DNA from: Chondrinema litorale
GTDB lineage: Bacteria > Bacteroidota > Bacteroidia > Cytophagales > Flammeovirgaceae
Assembly: GCF_026250525.1 (NCBI RefSeq)
Contig: NZ_CP111051.1
Span: forward strand, 62,001-126,000
Reading direction: 5' to 3'
Length of the DNA: 64,000 bases
The notes under the pieces were generated by a model. That model ran no database searches and had not been told where the DNA came from. It worked only from the letters and a program-made list of their open reading frames with translations. Shown in pieces: positions 27,012-35,331 of the stretch. The position numbers and the translations under genes are program-made. Each line of letters starts with the position of its first letter. Position 1 is the stretch's first letter.

Positions 27012-27032
27012 TTAGCACTAATCAATTTTTTT
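27009..27032 (+). terminator. Terminator overlapping the stop codon
   Basis: TGATTAGCACTAATCA at 27009-27024 (6-bp stem, GCAC loop) followed by a seven-T run at 27026-27032. The TGA of the preceding gene is the first base triplet of the stem. Confidence 0.65.
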
Positions 27033-27216
27033 AACCCAAGGATTGTATCGTGCTTGTAGATTGATTTCATGATGAATAATTATGTTTTTATTCGTCAACT
27101 GAAGCATCTATAACATTGTACAATACGGAAAATTGAGCTGTGTAATTATGCAAAATTACATTGAACGCTCATGGGTTTTTAACTGAATTAAACTCAAAAA
27201 TTAAATAGAACTTAAG

Positions 27217-27912
27217 ATGATCGAAGCATTAAACTTGACCAAAAAGTTTAATAATAAAACTGTTTTGGATAACCTGAACATCAAAGTATTACCGGGTGAA
27301 ATATTTTGTTTGTTAGGTCAGAATGGAGCAGGTAAAACAACTACTATAAACTTGTTTTTAGGATTTATAAAACCTGATGGAGGCAAGGCTTTAATAGACA
27401 ATATTGATGTGAATACTTCAAGCAATTTGTCTAAAGCAGCTTTAGCATATATACCAGAGATCGTGCAACTCTACGGAAACTTAACTGGAATAGAAAATCT
27501 AGATTTTTTTAGCCGACTTGCGGGGTTCAAATACTCCCATAATCAATTAGTGGATTTACTTGATAAAACCGGACTCCAAAGGTCGGCTCATTCCAAACCT
27601 TTGTCTTCTTACTCTAAAGGTATGCGCCAAAAGGTGGGCATTGCCATTGCTGTTTCTAAAAATGCAAAAGCCATTTTTATGGATGAACCAACATCCGGAC
27701 TTGACCCAAAAGCTACCGCAGAATTTACGGCTATTTGTAAAGAATTAGCAGCCAGTGGTAAATCAATTTTTATGGCTACACACGACATTTTTAATGCAGT
27801 AAATGTGGGCACTAGAATCGGCATTATGCGCGAAGGTAATCTGGTACATCATACAAATACGCAAGATGTAGATGCAAACGAGCTTCAGGAATTATATCTA
27901 AAAACCATCTAA
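27217..27912 (+). CDS. ABC transporter ATP-binding protein (ABC-2/DrrA type)
   Basis: A 231-residue ATPase with Walker A GQNGAGKTTTINLF, Q-loop YIPEIVQLYGNLT, signature SSYSKGMRQKVG, Walker B AIFMDEPTSGLDP and the H-loop MATHD. The sequence style is that of ABC-2/NatA-type systems that energise multi-helix permeases. It opens an operon of four: TonB receptor 10 nt downstream and two DUF3526-type permeases. A region of about 185 bp precedes it, holding a 10-bp palindrome ATTGTACAAT (27115-27124) but no copy of the 15-bp operator, so its promoter may be separate or read-through from operator 3. Confidence 0.92.
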   Translation: MIEALNLTKKFNNKTVLDNLNIKVLPGEIFCLLGQNGAGKTTTINLFLGFIKPDGGKALIDNIDVNTSSNLSKAALAYIPEIVQLYGNLTGIENLDFFSRLAGFKYSHNQLVDLLDKTGLQRSAHSKPLSSYSKGMRQKVGIAIAVSKNAKAIFMDEPTSGLDPKATAEFTAICKELAASGKSIFMATHDIFNAVNVGTRIGIMREGNLVHHTNTQDVDANELQELYLKTI

Positions 27913-27922
27913 CCCAATTGAA

Positions 27923-30430
27923 ATGAAACTAAAACTTTTACTAACAACCTTAATTTTTATTCATATAAATCTGCTTGCCTATTCTCAGCTTATTGTGAAA
28001 GGCAAAGTAACGAATGCTGTAAATGGTCAAATTCCCGGGGCTACTGTTGAGCTAAAAAATAATCAAGAAAGAAAAGGAGGTGTAACAGATGCAGAAGGCA
28101 ATTTTGAGATAAGTTTAGATAACACAGGTGCTTATAAATTGGAGGTGAGATTTTTGGGTTATGAGCTTCATATCAGTGAATATACTTTTGATAAAAAGGA
28201 GACTTATAACCTTGGAGAGATTGATCTAATTGTTTCAGATCAAGAGTTGCAAACAGTAGAGATTCTTGGTAGAGCTCAGCAAGATTACAACAGCGAATAT
28301 TCATTCTCTGCCACCAAGATAGGTATCAAAAACAAAGAGCTACCTCAAGCACTTTCGGTTGTTACCAAAGAGCTTATTCGCGATAGGCAGGCTTTTCAAT
28401 TAACTGAGGCAGTTAAAACTGTAGCGGGTGTAACGCCATCTGGTTTTTATAATCATTATAACATTAGAGGAATTACTCAAAACGAAGAGGGGCAGATCAT
28501 CAATGGTATGCGAACGCATCAGTACTATTTTGTGCAACCAATTACGACCAACATCGAAAGGGTAGAAGTATTAAAAGGTCCTGCTTCTGTATCTTTTTCG
28601 AGTGTAGATCCGGGTGGTAGCATTAACATGGTAACTAAAAAACCATTGATAGAAGATAGAAAAGAAGTCAGTTTTGGAGTAGGCAGTTTCAGTACTTTAA
28701 GAGGATCATTAGACTTTACTGGTCCATTGAACAAGTCTAAAACCTTACTTTATCGCTTAAATGTTGGGGTTCAAAAAGGAAAATCTTACCGCGATTTAAT
28801 TAATAATGATGCTTTATTAGTCTCTCCGTCGATCAGTTTTGTGCCAAATGATAAAACTGCAATTAATGTAGAAATGATTTACAGTGATATTCAGGGCAAA
28901 TTGGATAGAGGTCAGCCGATATTTGGTGTAGTTGCTGGAGTTACAGATTTAAATAGCACGCCAATTAGCTTAAATTTGGGAGCAATTAATGATTATTTCA
29001 CCTCAAAAGACATGATTTTGATGGCGAATATCACCCATAGTTTTACAGATAAGCTAAACTTTAATGCTTCTTACATGAAGCAAACTTGGAACGAAGATTT
29101 GGAAGAACACAGAACGACCAATGCTTTTGCTGTAGATATTGATAATAATGCTATTCCAAGTATGGCAGCCATGCGATATATAAAGCGCCAGCAGTTTTGG
29201 GATACAGATAACTTAAATGTATACTTCGATTATAGTTTTGATATTGGCAAGGCGACAAACAAGGTTTTAGTTGGTTATGATCTTAGCAGATGGCACAAAA
29301 CCAAAGGCGGTGGGCAAAACTCAGCCAGAGGATATTTGCTAAAAGATGGAACAGTTACCAATAGTTTTAATGTAAGCAATGCAGAAAATTATGAAACCAT
29401 TGAGGTAGATGGTGTAATTATGCCCAAACCAAATGTGCCACATTTCGATTTAAGTACTGCTTCTTATTCTATAAAAAATATTCAGGATTATGTTATCAAC
29501 TCGCAGTTTGCCATTCCATCTACTTTAACTAGTACACATGCAGTTTACATCCAAGATCAATTTAAAATCGGAAAGTTTTCTACGCTTTTAAGTTTGAGGA
29601 GAGAATGGTTTGAAGATATTACAAACTTTGATGCAACAGGTGAAGCTAGTTTTAAAAACACAGCCATTATTCCCAGAGTAGGTTTAGTTTATGAGCTTAC
29701 AGAAAACATAAATGTGTATGCGACTTATTTGGAAGGTTATCAACCTCAGTCAAATACAGTTTCATTAATGCCAAGTACTACCGCTTATTTTTGGGATACC
29801 AATTCACCAGCCCGATTTAAACCACTCATTAGTGATTTAAAAGAAGTAGGAGCAAAGAGTTCTTTTTTGGATGACAAGCTTAATGTAACAATGGCGGTTT
29901 ACGAAATCAATCAGAAAAATATTTTGATGAATGCAAACTTGCCGGAGTATCCAGATTCTTTGGTGCAAAGAGGTGCAGATAGAAGTAGAGGTTTTGAGTT
30001 AGATTTATCTGGTTATATTTTACCAAATTGGCAGTTAATGGCTTCCTACAGTTACATTGATGCTACTATCGAGAGTGATGCAGATGCTTCTTTAATCGGA
30101 GAGCGAAAAGAAAATACACCTAAGCACAGTGCCAACTTTTGGACGAGATACAACTTCTCAGAAAACAGTTCATTACGAAATTTAGGTGTTGGTCTAGGAG
30201 TGTTGTATAGTGGTGAAAAAATACCTTGGTACACGCGAGAGTTTACGGTGCCCGGCTATACCATATTCGATATGGCAATTTACTATCAGCCAGCTAAAAC
30301 AGATTTACAAATGATGTTGAAGGTAAATAATCTCTTCGATAAAGTGTATTGGCAAGGAGCACAAACATATTTGAGGTTGTTTCCGGGAGCCCCGCGCAAT
30401 TTAATGCTAACTACTACCTATAATTTTTAA
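27923..30430 (+). CDS. TonB-dependent receptor of the siderophore type
   Basis: An 835-residue protein with a signal peptide (cleavage after LLAYSQ), a carboxypeptidase-regulatory-like domain (about 25-110), a plug (about 130-240; LPQALSVVTKELIRDRQ, NIRGITQNEEGQIINGMR, VEVLKGPASVSFSSVDPGG, INMVTKKP) and a barrel ending RNLMLTTTYNF. The plug pattern is that of FhuA/FecA-like siderophore receptors. In the inferred zinc context the ligand may be a metallophore or a zinc chelate rather than an iron siderophore. It is embedded between an ABC ATPase and two permeases with gaps of 10 and 5 nt, an arrangement that ties outer-membrane uptake to inner-membrane ABC activity. Confidence 0.93.
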   Translation: MKLKLLLTTLIFIHINLLAYSQLIVKGKVTNAVNGQIPGATVELKNNQERKGGVTDAEGNFEISLDNTGAYKLEVRFLGYELHISEYTFDKKETYNLGEIDLIVSDQELQTVEILGRAQQDYNSEYSFSATKIGIKNKELPQALSVVTKELIRDRQAFQLTEAVKTVAGVTPSGFYNHYNIRGITQNEEGQIINGMRTHQYYFVQPITTNIERVEVLKGPASVSFSSVDPGGSINMVTKKPLIEDRKEVSFGVGSFSTLRGSLDFTGPLNKSKTLLYRLNVGVQKGKSYRDLINNDALLVSPSISFVPNDKTAINVEMIYSDIQGKLDRGQPIFGVVAGVTDLNSTPISLNLGAINDYFTSKDMILMANITHSFTDKLNFNASYMKQTWNEDLEEHRTTNAFAVDIDNNAIPSMAAMRYIKRQQFWDTDNLNVYFDYSFDIGKATNKVLVGYDLSRWHKTKGGGQNSARGYLLKDGTVTNSFNVSNAENYETIEVDGVIMPKPNVPHFDLSTASYSIKNIQDYVINSQFAIPSTLTSTHAVYIQDQFKIGKFSTLLSLRREWFEDITNFDATGEASFKNTAIIPRVGLVYELTENINVYATYLEGYQPQSNTVSLMPSTTAYFWDTNSPARFKPLISDLKEVGAKSSFLDDKLNVTMAVYEINQKNILMNANLPEYPDSLVQRGADRSRGFELDLSGYILPNWQLMASYSYIDATIESDADASLIGERKENTPKHSANFWTRYNFSENSSLRNLGVGLGVLYSGEKIPWYTREFTVPGYTIFDMAIYYQPAKTDLQMMLKVNNLFDKVYWQGAQTYLRLFPGAPRNLMLTTTYNF

Positions 30431-30435
30431 TTAAG

Positions 30436-31884
30436 ATGCAATACAAAATACTGCTTTTGATAGCCAGCCATTTTTGGAAAGATACTTTCAAATCGAAGGC
30501 GATTTATCCTATTATGGTCATCATTTACTTGCTACTATTTTTTGCTGCTCAAAGTGGTTGGCAAAACAATCGAACTCAAAATGAAATGAGGGCAAAATAC
30601 CAGCAAAAAGCAAGAGAAAGTTGGGAAGCAAATCCTGATAAACACCCGCACCGAATGGCACATTTTGGCACTTTTGCTTTTCGTTTGCAGCATCCATTAA
30701 GTATGTTAGATTTTGGCATAGAAAGTTTTACTGGTACAGCTGTTTTTTTAGAGGCTCATAAACAAAACACAGTTAATTTCTCTGAGGCTAGTTTCTCAAC
30801 TGGTTTGTTGCGTTTTGGTGAGTTAAGTATGGCGATGATTCTCCAAACAATCTTGCCATTGTGTATCTTTTTTCTCGGTTTTGCAACGGTTGTAACAGAA
30901 AGAGAAAACGGCACATTAAAAATAACCTTTACACAAGGAGCTAGTTGGAAAGAAATTCTTTTAGGAAAATCTTTGGGTTTAATGGCAGTTGTACAGCTGT
31001 TTTTTATTCCGGTGCTGTTGGTTACTCTCTTTTTCTTACTACTCAGTGATGCTCACTTGAACGCAGATATTCTGATTCGTTTTATCGCAGTATTTTCGGC
31101 TTACTTTATCTTCTTTGCTATACTTTGTTTTATTACGATAGGTATTTCAGCGACTAGCCAAAAATCTAAAAATGCATTGGTGAAGCTCTTAGGTATTTGG
31201 TTAATCTTTGTGGTTTTGATGCCCAAAACTTCTCAAGCACTAGGCAGTTATTTTCATCCTTCACCTTCTAAAATCAAATTCAAATCTGAAATTGAAGATG
31301 AATTGGTGAGGAAAGGAGATAGCCACAATCCGGATGATCCCTATTTTATGTCTTTAAAAGATTCGATACTTCATGAATATAATGTTGAATCTGTAACAGA
31401 CTTACCTTTCAATTATGGCGGCTTTGTGATGAGCATTGGAGAAAAAAATAGCTCAGAAATCTATAATAAGCATTTTTCTCAGCTATTGGATATTTACAGA
31501 AGCCAAAATCTGGTTTCGAGATTTGGAGCTATAATCAACCCGTACATTGCCATTAAAAATATTTCTATGGCTCTCACCGGGACAAATTTTGTAAGCTATA
31601 CAGATTTTCAGATGCAGGCAGAAAGCTATCGATATAACCTTGCTCAAGAAATGAATGAGCTGCAAATGGAATATATCAGTCCAAATAAAACTCATGGTTC
31701 TGAAGGGAAAACGCATGTGATTGGGCAAGAACATTGGGAAGAATTTCCAGATTTTGAATATATTTTTTTGTCTATTGGCTCAGTGCTCAAAAGCGAAGTT
31801 TTATCCATCCTATCACTTTTAGGCTGGATTTTATTAACAGTCGGCTTCATTATCAATCTTACCAAAACAGCTAAAGTTCTTTAA
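30436..31884 (+). CDS. ABC-2 type permease with DUF3526-like architecture (first of two)
   Basis: A 482-residue protein with an N-terminal helix (YPIMVIIYLLLFFAAQSGW), a large extracytoplasmic segment, helices around 130-290 and a last helix near 455-475. The cytoplasmic loop VVTERENGTLKITFTQGASWKEILLGKSLG matches the ERENGTLR-type coupling loop of ABC-2 permeases, here of the DUF3526 kind. It probably forms a heteromeric channel with the next gene and the ATPase at 27217. The transport direction is unknown; ABC-2 systems are usually exporters, so metallophore export or envelope assembly of the receptor are both possible. Confidence 0.82.
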   Translation: MQYKILLLIASHFWKDTFKSKAIYPIMVIIYLLLFFAAQSGWQNNRTQNEMRAKYQQKARESWEANPDKHPHRMAHFGTFAFRLQHPLSMLDFGIESFTGTAVFLEAHKQNTVNFSEASFSTGLLRFGELSMAMILQTILPLCIFFLGFATVVTERENGTLKITFTQGASWKEILLGKSLGLMAVVQLFFIPVLLVTLFFLLLSDAHLNADILIRFIAVFSAYFIFFAILCFITIGISATSQKSKNALVKLLGIWLIFVVLMPKTSQALGSYFHPSPSKIKFKSEIEDELVRKGDSHNPDDPYFMSLKDSILHEYNVESVTDLPFNYGGFVMSIGEKNSSEIYNKHFSQLLDIYRSQNLVSRFGAIINPYIAIKNISMALTGTNFVSYTDFQMQAESYRYNLAQEMNELQMEYISPNKTHGSEGKTHVIGQEHWEEFPDFEYIFLSIGSVLKSEVLSILSLLGWILLTVGFIINLTKTAKVL

Positions 31885-31886
31885 TT

Positions 31887-33227
31887 ATGTATAATTTATT
31901 GATCAGACAATTTTTTAAATCTACTACCATCAAAGTCAGTTTGGTTTTGGTAGTGGCTTTAGGAATTGTGAGTATTTTGATAGGCAAACAATTTCTATCT
32001 AAGCAAGAGCAAACCGCTGATCAAATTAGTCAGTATCAGGAAGAAGGTATTTTGAGAAATGTGGAATACCATAAAGACGATTTGGGTTTGTTGCTTTACT
32101 ATTTACGATTTGCATTAATCAATCAACCAGAGAATTTAGCTGGTTTATCAATTGGGCAGAGCGATATTAATCCAAATGTGCAAAATGTAACTATTCTAAA
32201 TTTGGAAGGCCAAAAATACGATACTGATTTAATCAATCCGGTTAGTTTGCAATCTGGCAACCTCGATTTAGGCTTTGTAATTATTTGCTTATTTCCACTA
32301 TTAATCATTACACTAACCTATAACTTACTTTCAGAAGAAACAGAAAGTGGTACTTGGCGACTGGTGGCAGTTCAAGCAAAATCTAAAATAGCTTTTTTAC
32401 TAGCAAAATTTTCAGTAAGAGTAATTGCCATTTATACTGTATTAGTCGTACTTTTTTTCATTGCAAAGTTTGTCTTATCAATTCCTTTTGATAGCGCATT
32501 TTTGGTGTTTGTGTTATTAAGTGTGCTGTATATTGCTTTTTGGTTTGCACTCAGTTTGTTGTTGGTTTCACTAAAACAAAGTTCGAGTTTTAATATTCTT
32601 AGCTTACTTTCTTTATGGTTGGTTTTAGTAATTCTGTTACCTGCCGGTTTGAACAATTACATGACAAATAAATATCCTGTTCCAGAAGCATTAAGTACCA
32701 TTATTAAGCAAAGAGATGGTTATCACGAAAAATGGGATATGGAAAAAAAACCGACTATGGAGAAGTTTTATGCAGATTATCCTCAATTTAAAAAGTATGG
32801 TTTTTCTGAAGAGGGTTTTACTTGGCTTTGGTATTATGCCATGCAACAAATGGGAGATGATGAATCCAAAGAAGATAGTGATGCAATGAAAAATAAGATT
32901 TTGCAAAGAGAAAAAGCAAGTCAGTTTATCGGTTGGTTCATCCCGACGATTCATACACAACTGACCTTTAACAACATTGCAGGAACCAGTTTGGGCGATC
33001 ATATGAATTTTCTTGATGCCACCAATCAATTCCATGAGAAAATGAGGTTGTATTTTTATCCTAAAATATTTGATAATCAAGATGTGCTATCAGAGAATTG
33101 GAATCAGTTTACACCTGAATATGTAGCAAAAACAAAAGAAGTAAACTGGTTAAATGGATTGTTACCAGTTGTACTCATTACATTACTTATTTCTGCCATT
33201 TCGATGATAAGATTACAGAAAATATAG
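31887..33227 (+). CDS. ABC-2 type permease with DUF3526-like architecture (second of two)
   Basis: A 446-residue paralogue of the preceding protein, starting 2 nt after its stop. It has the same layout: N-terminal helix, extracytoplasmic loop, coupling loop LLSEETESGTWRLVAVQAKSKIAFLLAKF, helices about 130-265, a long second extracytoplasmic segment and a terminal helix (LLPVVLITLLISAISMI). The two genes look like an ancient tandem duplication that now supplies the two halves of one transporter. It is the last gene of the operon and is closed by a very strong hairpin 12 nt later. Confidence 0.82.
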   Translation: MYNLLIRQFFKSTTIKVSLVLVVALGIVSILIGKQFLSKQEQTADQISQYQEEGILRNVEYHKDDLGLLLYYLRFALINQPENLAGLSIGQSDINPNVQNVTILNLEGQKYDTDLINPVSLQSGNLDLGFVIICLFPLLIITLTYNLLSEETESGTWRLVAVQAKSKIAFLLAKFSVRVIAIYTVLVVLFFIAKFVLSIPFDSAFLVFVLLSVLYIAFWFALSLLLVSLKQSSSFNILSLLSLWLVLVILLPAGLNNYMTNKYPVPEALSTIIKQRDGYHEKWDMEKKPTMEKFYADYPQFKKYGFSEEGFTWLWYYAMQQMGDDESKEDSDAMKNKILQREKASQFIGWFIPTIHTQLTFNNIAGTSLGDHMNFLDATNQFHEKMRLYFYPKIFDNQDVLSENWNQFTPEYVAKTKEVNWLNGLLPVVLITLLISAISMIRLQKI

Positions 33228-33239
33228 GAGTCCTGTTTG

Positions 33240-33273
33240 TGCCTACACAGTTTCCTTTGAAACTGTGTAGGCA
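33240..33273. terminator. Strong bidirectional terminator at the end of the metal island
   Basis: A perfect 15-bp stem (33240-33254 with 33259-33273) and a 4-nt CTTT loop, followed by TTTTGATAATTATTTTT. It lies between the converging permease and DoxX-like genes. Confidence 0.93.
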
Positions 33274-33282
33274 TTTTGATAA

Positions 33283-33996
33283 TTATTTTTCGGCATTATC
33301 ATACGCTTCTAAACAATTATCAAGTGACTCTCCATTGTTGTAGATGCATTCGCAAAATGTGATACATGCTTCGGGATTATCACTATCATTACATTGTTTT
33401 TGACATTCGGAGATTGAGTTTCTTGGGTATAAATCAAAAATTTTGTTTACACCAAAAACCACTATAAGCATCGTAGCGAACACTCCACTGAAAAAAGCGA
33501 AGGGGAATTTCTTACTATAAACTTTATCAACTGGTTTTGAATCATTCTTTGTAGAATATTTAAAGGGTAAGATGAATTTAATTTTGTCGTAATCCCAGCA
33601 AATTAGGTATAAACAAGCTAATACCATTAATGGTGATGTGAATAAAGAACCATCGAATCGAACTGCAAAAGACAAAATGCAGATGTTTAATATAATTGGG
33701 AAATAGATGAGTGCACCGAGGGTTGCTGTTCTAGGAATTAAAAGTAGAATTGCAGCGGTAATTTGCATTACACCAATAAAGGGATAGTAATAACCGGTGT
33801 GATACAATGCCTCCAAATAGTGGCCCATCGGATGATTATTAGCTAAAGCAGTAAACCTTTCATTGTTGATTTTAACAAAGCCCGATGGAGTAAATCCTGC
33901 TGCAAGTATAATTCTATTAAATACAGCAAAATATTTAAACCAGATATTATACTTAACTTTTGCGTGTAATTGGTCGAGCTTTAGTGCGGTATTCAT
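33283..33996 (-). CDS. DoxX-like membrane protein with Cys-rich tail
   Basis: A 237-residue protein with four to five membrane helices in the DoxX style (RIILAAGFTPSGFVKI, YYPFIGVMQITAAILLLIPRTATLGAL, ICILSFAVRFDGSLFTSPLMVLACLYLICWDY), then another helix and a C-terminal tail of about 45 residues with seven Cys (ECQKQC, CITFCEC, NCLEAY). The tail is probably extracytoplasmic and could bind metal or form disulfides; it is not part of the core DoxX family. DoxX relatives have been linked to thiosulfate or redox functions, but the role here is unknown. It lies 53 nt downstream of the esterase, on the same strand. Confidence 0.75.
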   Translation of the reverse strand: MNTALKLDQLHAKVKYNIWFKYFAVFNRIILAAGFTPSGFVKINNERFTALANNHPMGHYLEALYHTGYYYPFIGVMQITAAILLLIPRTATLGALIYFPIILNICILSFAVRFDGSLFTSPLMVLACLYLICWDYDKIKFILPFKYSTKNDSKPVDKVYSKKFPFAFFSGVFATMLIVVFGVNKIFDLYPRNSISECQKQCNDSDNPEACITFCECIYNNGESLDNCLEAYDNAEK

Positions 33997-34049
33997 TTAT
34001 CTTTTGAGGATAAATTTAAAGAAATCAACTTTATTTAAATATTCCCACC

Positions 34050-34877
34050 TCAACCTTTTTTAAGATGTTGATTAAAATAAACAAAGTGATATTCGATTGA
34101 TGTTGTCCAGTAGGCTGCATTGTGCTCTCCTGGTTGAATGGAAAATTTGATGGGTAGTTTTTTAACTAAAGCCAATTCTTTTATCTGTAGAGTATTGTCG
34201 AGTAGTGGGTCTTGCAAGCCACAATCTAGTAAAAATCCTTTTTTAAAATGAGCATTTTGTTTGAGTAAAGTAGATATGCTGTATTGTTGCCAATCTGTTT
34301 GCTGAGGATCTCCTAAAATTCTTTTTAGATCATTGTTCATTCTTTCGGAGTCAAAAAACTGCAAACTAATATTTTTAAAGTTTTCATAGTCGAATTCAAG
34401 TGCGCCACTTGTAGAAGCTGCTGTATTAAAATAATCTGGATGTTTTATAAAGAGACTCAAAGCGCCATATCCGCCCATGCTTAAACCTGTAATAAATATA
34501 TTTTGATGATCTACATGGTAATTATTTTCGACTTCAGGAATAAGCTCATTAAAGAAAAAACTTTCGTATTGGGAATCTGCTAACTCAGGGCTATCTAAAT
34601 AATAACTCACATAAGCTTCTGGGCAAATAAGAATCATTTGGTATTGATTAGCCAACTTGTTTAGATCGCTAATCTCACTCCATTGCTTATAATTTTCGCT
34701 ATAGCCGTGCAGCATAAATACTAGCGGATATTTTTTTGAAGGTTCATAATTGTTTGGTGTATGTATGAGAACGGGAGTTTTCTTTTTAAGGAAACTAGAC
34801 TCAATGTAAATTGTGTTTTGTGCGTAAAGTGTCTGATTGAAAGCCATGAAAAATAAGATTATTATTAGGTTTTGCAT
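34050..34877 (-). CDS. Secreted esterase (esterase D / alpha-beta hydrolase family)
   Basis: A 275-residue protein with a signal peptide (cleavage after TLYAQ, residue 20). The alpha/beta-hydrolase core has the oxyanion HGYSE segment, the nucleophile elbow GLSMGG with Ser133, and a C-terminal catalytic-type His252 in GEHNAAYW. It belongs with PF00756 esterases (S-formylglutathione hydrolase, feruloyl and acetyl-xylan esterase relatives). It probably removes acyl groups from a substrate in the periplasm. It is divergent from an HxlR regulator, with a palindrome between them. Confidence 0.85.
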   Translation of the reverse strand: MQNLIIILFFMAFNQTLYAQNTIYIESSFLKKKTPVLIHTPNNYEPSKKYPLVFMLHGYSENYKQWSEISDLNKLANQYQMILICPEAYVSYYLDSPELADSQYESFFFNELIPEVENNYHVDHQNIFITGLSMGGYGALSLFIKHPDYFNTAASTSGALEFDYENFKNISLQFFDSERMNNDLKRILGDPQQTDWQQYSISTLLKQNAHFKKGFLLDCGLQDPLLDNTLQIKELALVKKLPIKFSIQPGEHNAAYWTTSIEYHFVYFNQHLKKG

Positions 34878-34926
34878 ATTTTTCTATTTTTGCCAAAGGT
34901 CTTATCAGGGCTTAATACAAACAATA

Positions 34927-34944
34927 ACTAACAAAATTGTTAGT
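34927..34944. promoter_or_regulatory. Candidate HxlR operator
   Basis: ACTAACAAAATTGTTAGT, two 8-bp arms with a 2-nt spacer, 16 bp upstream of the HxlR start and 49 bp upstream of the divergent esterase. Its size and symmetry suit a dimeric winged-helix protein. Assignment is by position. Confidence 0.6.
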
Positions 34945-34960
34945 ATGTAACTAGTTGATT

Positions 34961-35326
34961 ATGAGGAAAGAACAATCGAGTAATTTTATAAATGAACAGT
35001 TTTTATTTCAGGTATGTGAGCTTAACTCTGCGGTAAGTGTAATTAGCGGACGTTGGAAATCTCAAATTGTTTACTCCATTTCACAAGGCAATAACCGTTT
35101 TCATTTGTTGCTTCAAGAACTCCCTAATATTTCAGAAACGGTGTTGGCTAGGCAGTTGAAAGAACTGGAAACTCATGCCATTTTAGTAAAACAAGAAATT
35201 CCAGATTCGGTGCCTGTTGGAGTTAATTATGTGTTGACCAATAAGGGCAAAGATTTAGTTCCTATTCTTGAAAGCTTATGCGATTGGGGAAAAACATATG
35301 CAGAAGGAAAGGAGATTTCTATTTAA
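34961..35326 (+). CDS. HxlR-family transcriptional regulator
   Basis: A 121-residue protein from the ATG at 34961 (a TTG two codons earlier is unlikely). It has the HxlR winged helix: CELNSAVSVISGRWKSQIVYSISQGNNRF, LQELPNISETVLARQLKELETHAILVKQ and a VNYVLTNKGKDLVPILESLCDWG end. The first motif lacks the Cys often used for redox or aldehyde sensing at the usual KW site, although a Cys (about 20) precedes it. It probably represses the divergent esterase through the palindrome in between and may also act on the adjacent AraC/SDR pair. Confidence 0.9.
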   Translation: MRKEQSSNFINEQFLFQVCELNSAVSVISGRWKSQIVYSISQGNNRFHLLLQELPNISETVLARQLKELETHAILVKQEIPDSVPVGVNYVLTNKGKDLVPILESLCDWGKTYAEGKEISI

Positions 35327-35331
35327 TAATT

